Source: Spongilla lacustris (lineage: Eukaryota > Porifera > Demospongiae > Spongillida > Spongillidae). Taken from it: DNA of 64,000 nucleotides. The translations under genes were made by a program, and so were the position numbers. Shown here one piece after another: positions 23,107 through 38,452 of the stretch. The notes below the pieces were generated by a model. It searched no databases. It was not told where the DNA came from and saw nothing but the letters and a program-made list of their open reading frames with translations. Each line of letters opens with the position of its first letter. Position 1 is the first letter of the stretch. The DNA is taken from contig OX442423.1 in NCBI GenBank assembly GCA_949361645.1, positions 2,351,066-2,415,065 of the forward strand. The letters run 5' to 3'.

Positions 23107-23654
23107 TAAGCCCCTATGAAATTAATCGAAAAATAAATAATATAACAATAACACTTACAATAATACTATAATTAATTCAGGAATTAAAAAACCTACGCCC
23201 TGTTCATAACAGCAGTATGCAAACAGACTGCACACAAGAGCATCCCAGAACCCCTCACACACATTGCTTGGTGATATATAGCCTTTCATCACTGTTTGAC
23301 CACATTCAATAGAAGGTAACTAAATTGCTCACACAATATACCAGCATGGGACTTACCATGGTAGCCAAGACGAGGGAAAAAAACATACATCTTTTTTGAA
23401 TTGACACGATGAATGAAAGCTTGTGGCCTCTGAAGTGTCTAATAACCCAAAGCTACTTTGATAATTAAGTAGGACCACACGTTTGTGTTTGTGTGATGAA
23501 CAACAGCCCAAAATTTCGATTTATTTATCTGTAATTTATTGTCATGACTCATGTCAGTAAATATTTAACCGCAGCCGCTAGTTGATAGTTAATCTTTAAT
23601 TCTACTCTCCACTCTGTTTTGGGGCATTGAGGAAAATATCACTGCTATACTTGA

Positions 23655-24736
23655 ACAAGATATAAAAACATTCTCTCTGAGAAAGTTAGTGGTATATAGG
23701 ATGTGAAGGCAATGGTGGCGTAAAAAGGAAAGGAACAAGGGGAAGGAGATACAATAATTATTTCCATATTTAGCACTTCGTGAGAACGGCTTTGCATTGA
23801 TGTTGCTAAATATAGAAATAATCTCCAATCCCCCTTATTTACATCACCATTGCCTTCAAATCCTATCATATACCACTAACTTTCTCAGAGAGAATGTTTT
23901 CATATATTGTACATACAAGTACCGCAAGGGTTTGCAATACTTTGAAACTAACTTTGCATGCCAAAATTCGGCTCGGCATTGTTATTATTGCCTAGCAACA
24001 TAAATTATGTTTATATACGCATAATTCTGTTATCTTCGCAGCTTTTCTAGATCGAAACTCGCGTGCCAAAAAAAAAAGCACTGCCTTGCTCATTTGCATG
24101 CAAACTGTCACAAACAGACGCTTGCTTTTTTTTTTTTCAGGATCCACATTGTACCAGAGATAATGACTGTACGAAACTCGAGTCTGGAGGACTCTAATTT
24201 AAATCTGCAGCCTCGCTTTTGGTACATGTATTCCTTGATCCCGTCGTATAATTAACCACTTTCGTTCCCGTGATTTATTCTAATTATACGTCAAATATTG
24301 CCGTGGGAACACTTTTTATATACAGCCCCATATTACGTGATGATTACGTATATCAGTTACATGCTTTATTTACATATATGATACCTGCAGATGTTCTTAC
24401 AGGAAATTCTAAAGCCATTGGTGTATTTTGCGCTCTTTAAAACCGTTCCTATCCCGAGTTATAATCACCCAGGGAAAAAACTACGGAGGAGAAAAATAAG
24501 TCTGGGAACGAGAACAGTACGACTGCACGAGCTTTTTGTTCTCTTAAAGTAAAGGGTCTGGCGACTTGAACAACACATTAAAATGATTGGCTTTCCCTTC
24601 TGGTTCGATAGAAACATAGAGCTAAACTACCTGTTTCTTGTTACGCGAGTTATACGCGGGGCACGTTTACTTAATGACTTCATCAGTGATACGGCACATG
24701 CAATTTCTATATGAGAGTTACTGCCGTAACTCTCGA
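23655..24736 (-). mobile_element. Palindrome-ended element, copy 1 (decayed)
   Basis: On the reverse strand this begins TCGAGAGTTACGGCAGTAAC (a 9-bp-stem hairpin), runs through sequence homologous to 47451-48385 with internal deletion, passes GTTGCTAGGCAATA near 23990 and ends in a long inverted repeat (23655-23910). The ORF seen in copy 3 is destroyed here. The palindrome arms have many differences, so this copy is older than copy 3. Confidence 0.8.
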
Positions 24737-25457
24737 TTGTTAACATATTGTACAGAGTCATTTAAAAAAAGAAAAGTGAGAGTAAAAATAATGCATTTTA
24801 TGTAGCTAAAGAAAGCTTTTTTCCCCTCTCTTGACTTTTCATCAAAATACAGTTAATCTAACAGTAAATCTGAGAATGGCAACCATCAATTCTTTGGATA
24901 GCATTTTGTATGGATTTTGGTCTTAGTTTTGAATGCCAGAATAAGACTTCGTGCATGCAAGTATGGATATTGCCATTGCACACAATATCAAGGACTGATG
25001 ACTTGGACCTTCAGCATAGTAAATTCACACCTGGATTTATTATACATGTATTAAACTTTTAGTCTGCTGGCATTTCCTCCTTATCTTGCGTTTCTGGGTG
25101 TGTTCTTTAGTATCATGCATCATTTAACAGTTGATTTGCACCTCCAACAGCACAGCTTAATTCATATACTAGTACTGCATGCGAAAAATGCAGGGCAAGT
25201 GATCACTATATATATGATTTTGCTGTACTGCATATGCGGTCACAAATATTGTCGGCTTTGCAAGCGATTCACGAAAGCAAGCTTATCGAAAGTACACGTT
25301 TTTCCGCTACAATTCTTCGTAAAAATACTTACAATTCATATGCGTAGATAAGCTTAACATATACATGTATCAGTACAATGTTGAAACGGCGATGCATGCA
25401 TGCACATGTAATCGTAATAATTAAGTAAACTTCATCGGTTGTTAGGTGTTGATAGTG
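24737..25457. other. Intergenic stretch, no gene seen
   Basis: AT-rich sequence between copy 1 of the palindrome-ended element and the 3' end of the membrane-protein gene. No coding or repeat structure recognised. Confidence 0.6.
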
Positions 25458-26360
25458 TTATTCACTTAGCTCTTTACTTTTCAGCCATCGGGGGATCCAC
25501 TGGTACTCGTCTTTATCATATCCGCTATCTTGAACGAGACCTCTGCTTTCATCCCCCTGGGCCTGGTCGGTTTTGAGAGGGTGTTTGATAGGTTTTACGC
25601 GAAACCACGGAAACAGGCAAAAAACAATTATACGGTAGCTTATAGAAAAGGCTAGCAGTATCTTCTCCACTTTTACTAATTGGTCGTTTCCGAATGCTGT
25701 CAGCGCGTACACCAGAAATCCGACAATGGTGGCGCCTGCCACAACGCCCTGAATTAAGAGAGTACCGACTGACCCTGCGATCGTGTGGCGCACGTCAAGA
25801 AAGATGTTAGCTAGGAGTCTGTTGACAGCAATGGATGTAGTATAGACCCCACCTGCCACAGCAGCTGCAATTTTTATATCAAAGGCTAGCTTGTAGCAAG
25901 TGTGGGACGTGCTCTGTACCTCCATGACGGCTTTACAAGTTAGAGGTCCAGTTGCGTTGGAAAAGCATTCGAGACTCTCATCACCAGGGTCGCATTCGCT
26001 ATCCGTTTTGTAAATGATATATTGTTCCCAAAATGCGGCAACGGTCATCGCAACGAGCATGATCGGTAGAGTAGAAAACGCGATTTGCGACGATCTGAGC
26101 AATGCGCTGCAACAATCGCAATCCCGACAAGAGCGAACTGGCGAGCCAATCTGTTTCAAAACTTCTTCTTTCATTTTTTTGAGGCTCTCGTCCTTGAACA
26201 GCACATCAAAACTGAGCTTAATCAGTGACCGTTCCAGATGTTGTACCCACGTCACCTTGCTGCATAGGAAGACGATACATAGAACGTAGTAAGCCAATAC
26301 AACTGCATATAATAACACCATTGGTACTACTTGGAGAAGTTCGTAGTGAAGTTGCAACAT
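25458..26360 (-). CDS. Single-exon multi-pass membrane protein, unknown family
   Basis: The 300-codon frame starts at ATG 26360 (MLQLHYELL), the first ATG after an in-frame TAG; a longer reading from GTG at 26414 is less likely in a eukaryote. About five hydrophobic segments are visible: one near the N-terminus (VVPMVLLYAVVLAYYVLC), one near residue 100, then three in the C-terminal half. A Cys-rich cytoplasmic-type patch (CRDCDCC) lies before the second span. The loop after it has four spaced Cys and an NATG glycosylation site, so it is probably extracellular. The acidic C-terminus contains DSGYDKDEYQW. No known domain recognised. The full-length intact frame with consistent membrane topology argues that it is a real gene. 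Confidence 0.7.
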   Translation of the reverse strand: MLQLHYELLQVVPMVLLYAVVLAYYVLCIVFLCSKVTWVQHLERSLIKLSFDVLFKDESLKKMKEEVLKQIGSPVRSCRDCDCCSALLRSSQIAFSTLPIMLVAMTVAAFWEQYIIYKTDSECDPGDESLECFSNATGPLTCKAVMEVQSTSHTCYKLAFDIKIAAAVAGGVYTTSIAVNRLLANIFLDVRHTIAGSVGTLLIQGVVAGATIVGFLVYALTAFGNDQLVKVEKILLAFSISYRIIVFCLFPWFRVKPIKHPLKTDQAQGDESRGLVQDSGYDKDEYQWIPRWLKSKELSE

Positions 26361-26419
26361 GTTTACACGACTCGATTTAAATCTTGCAAAATTATAGTCG
26401 CTCTTACAGTCCACAAGCT

Positions 26420-28180
26420 AATATACAGGTAATTCAATTAAAATTCCAAAAGTTTGTGCGACTTTTGGAGCATCCTATTAAAATGGCCGGAATATAGAAC
26501 ATTACGTTTTGTGATTAAATTTTGAATGATTCAGTAATGCACGCTATTTACTAAACTTCGGGGTCGCATATACATGTATAACTCCGCGCCATGCATCAAA
26601 TTGCTTCACTGTAGCTTGATTTGTTGATCGACACGAATCAAGTACATGTAGGAGAATGTTTGCACAACTGTATACATGACAGAGATGAAAAAGCTTTAAA
26701 ATTATTCATGTGTATCAGTTTGTTAATCAGTTGAGCCGTGGAGAATAGACCCACGAAAACATACGATGCACCTTTACCAATAGGATTTTTATTTATTAGC
26801 TTTCTTTGACATTAGAAACGATCCTCCCTACTGACCGGCCTGTACCTAGCTAGATATTCTATCTGGCAAGCAAAAAGCTGCCTTCGTTGAATTCTATCCA
26901 GCCAACCAACTAGCTGCATTAGATTAACTCCCATATCATTGTGATGTGGGCTTCCAGAGCCGTCTTCAGGACGGCTAGCTTCCACCTGTTATTCAGTGTC
27001 AACGAGGTGTATTGTTGACCTCTTGCACAAATGCAGTATAGCATCACATGACAAGAAGTGCCCAGATGGGAGTTACTACTTTTGCAGCATGAAGCAACAG
27101 CCAGACAGCCATGTAAAACATGCATGTTGGAGAGCTTTGGCCCCATCAAATCTTTTATGTTATCTGTTTACTAAATACTGAAGGCATGCGTTGTTGAGGA
27201 AGAGTGCAGGAAGCACATCAGTGTATAAATAATGACATGCATACATTAATTAACACTTATGGAGTTTGGGGCACATGTACACACTCTGTTGTGGTGTGTG
27301 AGAACATTCAGAGAGGTAAAATCACCACTCCAGCTTGTATCGATTAGATTTTGGGCCCACACTTTCACACTGTCACATCGAGCAAGGTTTGGAAGACAAT
27401 ATGGGACGTGGGCAATATGGTTATAATACTTTTAAAATGGAAGGTTGTTCAGTAATCACTATGATTTATGATCGTGCAGCGGCAGACATGCCAAACAAGA
27501 TATAGGTCCCAAAGTGGGTCATACATGTCTACATATAGACTCGCAATGTTCTAAGAAGCACCATAAGGATTCATCCTGCAGTGACTTAACTGATAGGAAA
27601 AATGCTTTTTAGTTGTTTCTGGTGATTATGACAGCAAATCACCTTTGTGGAGTTTTTTAAATGTTGAATTTAACTTGTTTCAGAGAACTACAAGTGTTAA
27701 TTACTTTTGTCTCACACGAAGAATCAATTGGATTATAAGGGCACTGAAATATATATATTTTTATTGGACACTTAGGATAGTGAATTTACTTACTGGATAG
27801 CCATATTTTAAGAAAATACGGACAAAACTGACCATTTTATATCCTAGTTTATCAACCATAGTTAAAGGCTGCACTTCCACAGATATCTGTACTCTGGAAT
27901 GGGTAGGTATGCGCCCCTGGCTTGAGCTCACGCAAACAGGCCTAGCTAGATGTTGTCGTCAGTAATAGTACTATCAGTATAGTAGGGCTATTACTATGGA
28001 TTGGTAATAGCAGGCAGGAGTAGTTTGAGTGCTCCAAGATATTCAGTGTGGCCAACACACTTCTCCGTGCTAACAGATAAGTGAGGCAGCCACTGCATGC
28101 AAATTCTTTTGTCATGTGCTGTTCATTGGAACATTAGCAGTTCATACGTTTCGTATCTTAATAAGCTTGTGATTAAATAT
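26420..28180. other. Intergenic stretch, no gene seen
   Basis: AT-rich sequence between the membrane-protein gene and the gypsy relic. Short ORFs near 26919-27181 overlap on both strands and show no family features. A (CA)n tract follows at about 28216-28270. Confidence 0.55.
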
Positions 28181-28272
28181 TGTGTTAGTCTGGCATTATG
28201 TGAAGGTCAGCTAACACACACACACACACAACATGCACACACACACACGCACACACACACACACACACTTGA

Positions 28273-30520
<2,248 letters not shown>

Positions 30521-30801
30521 TTTGTCTTGTTTGGTAGCGCCATGTGGATACTTTCGGTGCAGTAGTTAGTCGAGAGTTAAATCGTACAGATTTTCGTCTC
30601 GTTCAGCCTCTTCCTCCATAGTATACTTTTTTTATTCACGAGGATACCATAAATCCTGGTGAGGTGCCGTTTATTAGATGTGATTATTGTAGGGTGGGGA
30701 TGCCAAAATTCCTAGGTTATTTTGAAGGGGGATGCCTAATAATTGGGGGAGCAGAATTTTTTATGACACCGGAATACCGCATGCAGCGCAAAACATCGGT
30801 A

Positions 30802-30914
30802 ATGAAGCATCTAATGATACCGCTGCTATTATTTGCGCTGTGTAACTGCGCATTGGCACAAAGTAAGCATATAACTCGTTAGCGCAAAATGTGCAGACAA
30901 ATAACGTGGCATAT

Positions 30915-30953
<39 letters not shown>

Positions 30954-33835
30954 TATACACACACGGACGTGTCAATTAGTTTCAACGCTGTGTTCAGCTT
31001 CAATGACACGCCTGCAGCAATCCAAGGCGTGAACCTGCTTCCGTCTTGCACGGCGACGGGGTTTGCGGCCCAAACCATCCTGAGGTTCGAGTGGAGGTTC
31101 AACGGGACAAGTTCCTATGTCAATTCCGTCTCCGTAATCGGAGGCAGAGCTACGGCTACCTTCACGATCGCGGCGCCAACCAAAGCGAATGCAGGTTGGT
31201 ACACCTGCGTCGCATCGAGCGGCAACATCTCCGTCCAGACGTCAGCCTATCTGGCTGTGGCATGTAAGAGCAACTCCGGCTATACCGCGCGTGCACGTCA
31301 TAATTAACACATAGCATCTGTAGTTAGGCCATTATGCAGGCCCGGTGTCACAGACATGTGGGTCCCCCCCTATATTGGGTCCGGGGGGACCCATATGCCT
31401 AGGCAACTGGGTCCCCCCCTGGACCCAAATGCCTAGGCATATGGGTTCGGGTAATTATTTGTACATCCAGGCATCTTGGTCCGGGTAGGGGGGGCGGAGG
31501 GGGGGACCGAGTTTCCTGATGCGTTTCATTTACTGGCACCGGCTGGTTTTGATACAATAGACACATTTGTTGTTACTTTCTCAACGGTAAGTTAGCGTCC
31601 GTCAGCCGTTAGACTTTGTAACAGCCACTCGGCTTGCCATCTGTGTTTCTCTGCCGAAAAGTAAGGTCACTGCCAGCTGATCTTTTTGGCAGACTTCAGT
31701 AGTCTGGTGCTAACTCGTAGCACAGCAAGAGCTATTTTGACGAGAAGTCTGCTCTAATCATTTGAGTATCCTATATGTCTGAAACATTAGTTAGGCTTAG
31801 GTACTTTGTAGTAGTCTGTTTAATGAGTAGTTATTATTTAGTGTGTTATTATTATGTAATTATTGTTATAATATACACGATTGAAAAAAAAACAACATGT
31901 TGAGCATATACAAACAATGAATGGGTCATGTTCAAGGAGTACACAACTGTTTCTTCGTATCATACAGGACTTAATGATTGACCTGTCGATCGCAATGTAG
32001 TTTTGAGACACGCTATTGATCGACGCTAGGAAACTTAGTTTCTATAACTGCATCAGTCTGCATGTGCTAGCCGGGTAATACATACATCTGTCAAAACATA
32101 GGCTTCCGCTCATTTGTATTCAGGGCTCCGTAGCCGGGCAACGTAGATTATTACATCAACCAGCCCTCCCGCGCGAGAAGTACACAGTTGTGAAGTCACA
32201 AGCGAGCCATCGATCGCTATTGAACGGCATATACCACTCAACGAGCGATATACAATGGACGGGGAATCACTCGTAGTCCCCATGCATATCGATTGTTGAG
32301 CTGTTCAATAACAAAGTAGGTAGACCGTACTCAACGCAATATTAATCGATTGTTAACCGGTACAATGCTACGGATATTAATTACTAGGGGTACACAGGGC
32401 CCCCCCTAACCCTAACCCCCCCTCTCCCTTGCGTCTCATCGACGGACGTCTATGGTCACGAAGCATATATATCTGCTTTCTCTAAAATGTTTATACATGT
32501 ATATAAGTATTATATTGCTAACAGGCAGCTGCAGCTGGGACCAGGTTGCCTAGGCATTTGGGTCCGGGATAATTAATTTTTTACATCTAGTTGCCTAGGC
32601 AACCACCCAGTTGCCTAGGCATATGTGTCCCCCCGGACCCAAAATGGGGGGGACCCGTATGCCTGTGATACCGNNNNNNNNNNNNNNNNNNNNNNNNNNN
32701 NNNNNNNNNNNNNNNNNNNNNNNNNNNNNNNNNNNNNNNNNNNNNNNNNNNNNNNNNNNNNNNNNNNNNNNNNNNNNNNNNNNNNNNNNNNNNNNNNNNN
32801 NNNNNNNNNNNNNNNNNNNNNNNNNNNNNNNNNNNNNNNNNNNNNNNNNNNNNNNNNNNNNNNNNNNNNNNNNTGACTGTAAAGCTATGCTGCAAAATTC
32901 TTTGGTATTGATGCCAACAATGATGACTAGTTGACTTCCTGAACACTTCTGTCAATCTTGCAAATTTGTATTAGTCATGCAGAAGAAAATTCACTACAAA
33001 TGTGGTGCTGTTTCCTTTCAGTGGAGATGCATTGAGATCTGGAATGAAAGGCAGGTGACTTCACATGAGCCCTTGCAAAACGCCCTACTCCACACAAGCC
33101 TAAAGCCCTTCTTCACACAGGCCTAAAGCCCTTCTTCACACAGGCCTAAAGCCCTTCTTCACACAGGCCTAAAGCCCTTCTCCACACAAGCCTAAAGCCC
33201 TTCTCCACACAAGCCTAAAGCCCTTCTCCACACAAGCCTAAAGCCCTTCTTCACACACGCCTAAAGCCCTTCTCCACACAAGCCTAAAGCCCTTCTCCAC
33301 ACAGGCCTAAAGCCCTTCTCTCACAGGTCTAAAGCCCTTCTCCGCACATGCCTAAAGCTCTTCTCCACACAGGCCTAAAGCCCTTCTCCACACAAGCCTA
33401 AAGCTGTTCTCTACACAGGCCTAACTCCCAGGCCCAACCCCCTTTCCTATACAGAGTCAGATCCAACGTCCTTCCTCTCACACAGGCCCTTACCCCTTCC
33501 TCCCACACGTACACTACCTCATTTACAGTTCCAGGAGGCAGTGTCACCAGTCTGCACATTCTGCTGGACAAGGGAGAAGGAAGCATGTTCTGGTGGACTG
33601 CACCCCCTTGAGCAAGGTCCAGCTTATTAAAATAACAGCATAACGTTGGAGTGAGAGACAACAGGGGGAGGGGGTGGGGGTACAAACCAGTATAGCAACC
33701 AGTGAGGACTGCAGCCTTAAGAGCCTGGTGTGGGCGGCCAGTGACTCCTGCACATTATGGCTAGAGATCTTTGCGGCCTCCAATTTGCCGCCTCTGATAT
33801 GTGACCTGAAAATATTTACAACATACAACATCTCA

Positions 33836-33914
<79 letters not shown>

Positions 33915-35391
33915 TACCTCAATACAAAGTCTCAAGAATGAAAGTCAGGAACAAATGGACACATACAGGTGGCATAGGGATAAATGGGCTGCATCTAACT
34001 GATATACACAAAGGAAAGTTTTTTTAAATTTAGGGGGAGGGAAGGGGTAAGAGGGGTGAGAAGAGGGAAAGGGTGACACCTGGCTTGCCTGACTAGCTTG
34101 GACTGATCTGTCACCACTGATTTCTCCGCTGCATTGTGATCTCCTCCTCCCCAGTAGTCCTCTCCAGTCGGGGGTGGCCTTATACAGTGTGGGGTCCTAA
34201 CCCTTTCCTCAGGCTGCTAACATGTGCAATGTCCAACTATACACTGCAATACCACACAAGGTACCAGTAGAAAGGCTGAGGTGTACTCATGAAGGAACAT
34301 TTAGTCTGCGTATATAACTGCTGACATGGCAGCAGCTATACCCTTTCCCAAGAGGCAGAAGTAGTCACTTGATGATACCTACTGCTAGACTACAATAGTA
34401 TCGTTTTTACACGTCCATACATCTAAGTAAGAACACACGCTACCACATCAAATTCGATCAAAATGGCCGATTTGCCATAGCTTAAAAACCACTTCAGAAA
34501 ATGCGTTAAGCTTAGCTCTAGGCATAAATTGGTAGCACAATCTGTGCAGCTTACCACGAAAGGTCTATTTCCGCAATTCTACGTTCCAAAGACTGAAGCT
34601 AACGATTTGTTCTCGGTATGTCCCCAATATCCGATCCGAGGTGGCTGCATTCGGGTGGCAACAGGTATGCAGCAACACACTAAAATCACGTGATTTTAAC
34701 TGTTTTACAAAGTTCAGAGGTGTGCCAAATCATGTTAGAGTATTGATGTGTTTATTCTCTTCATGTCCTTTGTTGTACAGCAAATTCCACAGGACATCGG
34801 TTGTCCGGGTGTTGCCATGGGGACTTACGTTCATTTCAAAATTTCTGGGCGTAGGGCTTAGTTTCCACGATTTCAATGAGAGCAAACAGCCGTGGCGTAA
34901 CCGTTTGACTCTGGATTGTTGCTAATAATGCATGCGAGCGAGCGCTATTATGCTCCGCATGTTGTGGATTAGGGATTGGAGGTGGGGGAAAGGGGGCGCC
35001 ATAGCCTGGGGAGGGGGGGGGGGGGGGGGGGGGGGCTAAGGCCCCCTGGGCGCCCCCTCCGGCCGCCTATGAACGCTCATGATCAGCTAAAACAGTGTCC
35101 CCAGCATCACACCAAAAATTTTAGCAGTTCTGTGTCTTCAAGGTACTTTACATTCTCAATTGATGTTGACAGCAATTTGTCATTATTCGTGATTCGCGCT
35201 AGTCTGGCAAAGGCTGATTGGATCCACTGCTTTGTGGCGCGGGTTGTGGTGCAGCTATGAATATCTCATCGTCATGACTTCTTTTCGTACGTCACGCGTT
35301 GACTCGTTTTCAAAAGTACGAAGATCGAGGCACTTCGGGAGCCTGAAGGGGCGTGGTACAAAATAAAAAAGGGGCGTGTTCTAAGGGAATA

Positions 35392-35433
<42 letters not shown>

Positions 35434-38397
35434 CTACAGCCCCCTCAGCCCCCCCCCCCCTGGATCCGCCTCTGATGAGGGAGCACTGTAAGCTCTCCCA
35501 TCGGGGTCTGGGGCTCCGCCCCAGAAGCCAACGCTTTTTTGTGATGGAATCTACGCAAAGTATGTCCCGATGCTCAGTCCAGATAACCGCTAGGAAATTT
35601 ATACACTAGCAAATGAATACTTAATGATCCATCCTTAAAATCCCTTCACACACATATGGCAGTATATGCTTTAGCAGAAATGACTGTCTTATACCATGCT
35701 ACATGAAACCAGACATACTGCTGAAACGATCGAATGACAGGATTTTTCTCTCCAAATCATTACAACATTGAGTTGCAATGGTTAACTGAAATACTTCAAT
35801 GAATTATGCAATTAAAGTGACGTACACACGTCGCTCGCTGTACCCAGGGCTGCCGCGATATATCGCGATATGCGATCTTTTACGATAGGCGATATATCGC
35901 GATATTTTTTTGTTATATCGCGATACAAATGTGCACGGGAATAGACGGAGAAGCACGGAGATAGACGTAAATATACATGACGGAAAAATACAATTAAGGA
36001 GAAATTTACTTCAAGATTCAGCAGATACAATTAGCTAATACCATACATGTGCATACTAATACTGTTGCCCAGTGCGTACTGTGCATGCAGCGGCAAGAAC
36101 CAATCACGTGCCATTTGCATTTGCATAAGGAATATGCATTTACCCGTTCTGCGGCAAGACTCGATTATTCTTAGAAGCACCCTAATTTGGAAATGAAGTC
36201 AGTGTCTAAACTCTGGGCTGTCCATTAAAGGCAGCCTGTGGTGGCAGCAACTGAGAAAGTTCATAACCTTGGCCGCCCCGGATTGCATCTGAGTCATCAC
36301 GTATGCAGGATTCCTAGCTCCTTTATCAGACGGTCCAGAAACGGAACACCCTGTATCTGTGCTTGAACATGGACTAGTGGTATACTGCTGTTTGTGGTGC
36401 AGCCTGCATGTGCACAACTTCCATTTCCTCGCAGCTGTCATTTATCCACGGAGCCGCCGTGGCGGTTATGCAGTACTGAACAACATGCAGACAACATGTT
36501 ATGAGGAACTGACTGAAAAAACAGGCAACATGCATGTTATGAGGAACTGGCTGAACGGAACAACAGGCAAAATGTTACGCGGAACTGAAACAACAGGCAA
36601 CATGTTATGAGCGGAACTGAAACAACAGGCAACATGTTATGTGAAACTGCATGCAGAACTGACTGAAACAGCGCGGCATGCAGGCAACATGCATGTATTG
36701 TTATGAGTGGAACTGAAGCAACGGGCAATATGTTATGCAGAACTGAACAACGGGCAATATGTTATGCAGAACTGAACAACGGGCAAAGTTGGAAAGAACA
36801 AGCCGCTAGCTGCGATAAGGTCGCCAAGTTAATAAAACATGTATTTGGCAAACTTAATATTAAAATGGCAGGAGGCGGGGCAGGGATTACAGGCATAAAA
36901 TAAAATTATATTATACACGTATATATAGGACTTACGTTTTGCTGCCTTCTGTAGCACCATGCATGCATGGTGATGCCACATATTCAGTTGCCCTTTCTGG
37001 ACACCCATGCATGACTCGATCGCTCTTTTGTGCCACCCAAAATGTTCCCATACCGGGCATTTGTCTTTAAATAAAAAATAAAAACGTTTTTCGGTCAGCT
37101 ATAGTGCTTACGATATTATTCTTAATTGCCTACCGCATGAAAGGACGGTTTATCTATCAGTTCTTTTGACACAGCTATAACTAATTATAAACAGTTGCAA
37201 ATTGATGAAAATATTTGATCGGTTAATATATACTTACAATATCGCGATACAATATCGCAGTATCTTGCTCATATCGCGATATATCGCGATATAGACGATA
37301 TCGGCTACAAATCATATCGCGGCAGCACTTGTATGACAATGATATCGGACACTCCCGCATAGTCCGACACGCCCATTTTGGGATCGAAATTTGGTGCGGC
37401 CAAAGCCGCACAAACTAGTCGGGCGGGCCCTACCACCGCGTTTGGTCGTTGACAAGCCTATACCAAGATTTGTGCTGCTGCAATGGGGATTGCAGTCCAA
37501 TCGGATTGCAGCGTTCAAGTGGGTTCACTATCACCCAATTAGCGGCTGATGTGAGATAATTATGGGTTTCCTACGTTTTATTTAGCGATTGCGTTACCAA
37601 GGCAGCTGAAGAGTCGGGCTACCCGAGTACGAAGCAACATGCCAAGAACAGCTAGATGATAGCAATAGCGTTTTTTGAGAGCAGAGGTGTATTTTGCATT
37701 TTTCTAGGAAGGCTTTCCACACTACAACAACGTCTTTGGCTTCTGCACTGTCGAGCGCCCGTCGGTTATCTGATTTAACATCGATGCATGCTGTATGGAT
37801 CAGTATGGCAGTATGGCTTGTGGGCGGGCCGTCGCTACAATACATGTACAAGTGTACACGTGACTCATTACCACGTAAATGTGTATATATTACATAATGA
37901 TTTCACAACAATATTGCATAACAATTCTGCACACCCTACCACCCGACCAAACGCGGTGGTAGGGCCCGCCCGACTAGCACCAACTGCACCGTGTACGCCG
38001 GGCCCGTTATGGAAATATTCCCGTTATGTTTCTGCACAGATGTAGAAGTGGACCCTTTGCTCCCGAGCACGATTGAGGGACCGGGGGGCCAGAATATCGC
38101 GCTGGCCTGTCCCGTCACGGCCTACCCCTCGGCCAATGTTTACTCGTGGTATCGAGATACGACCGCCAGTGTTCCGATATCTAACCAACCTACGTACGAC
38201 GTTGTAAACGCCAGCCTCTCTGATGCGGGCACGTATCTATGCAAAGCATCCAACGGGTATGCTTTCGTCACTGCCGTGCTTAAAGTCTCCGTGATTGGTA
38301 AGCAACTATAGGCCTAATTTAGTGAATGTGAGCGTAACTATCACTTACAACGCCTACATGTATAGCTTTTTCGTACTTATGCGAGCAAGTATATTGT

Positions 38398-38452
<55 letters not shown>

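Noticed and set aside
26919..27181. Overlapping ORFs on both strands (61 and 76 aa)
   Set aside because: Short, no family signature, no splice or start context; considered chance.
32401..32430. CCCTAACCCTAACCC-like telomeric motif
   Set aside because: Only about two units inside a transposon-rich intron; not a telomere.
32587..32955. ORFs with X residues
   Set aside because: They span the 200-N gap and have no meaning.
34641..34925. 94-aa plus-strand ORF with an N-terminal MAAFGWQQVC
   Set aside because: The first codons are AAFGWQ in a region with no coding features and the end runs into a poly-G element. No domain seen.
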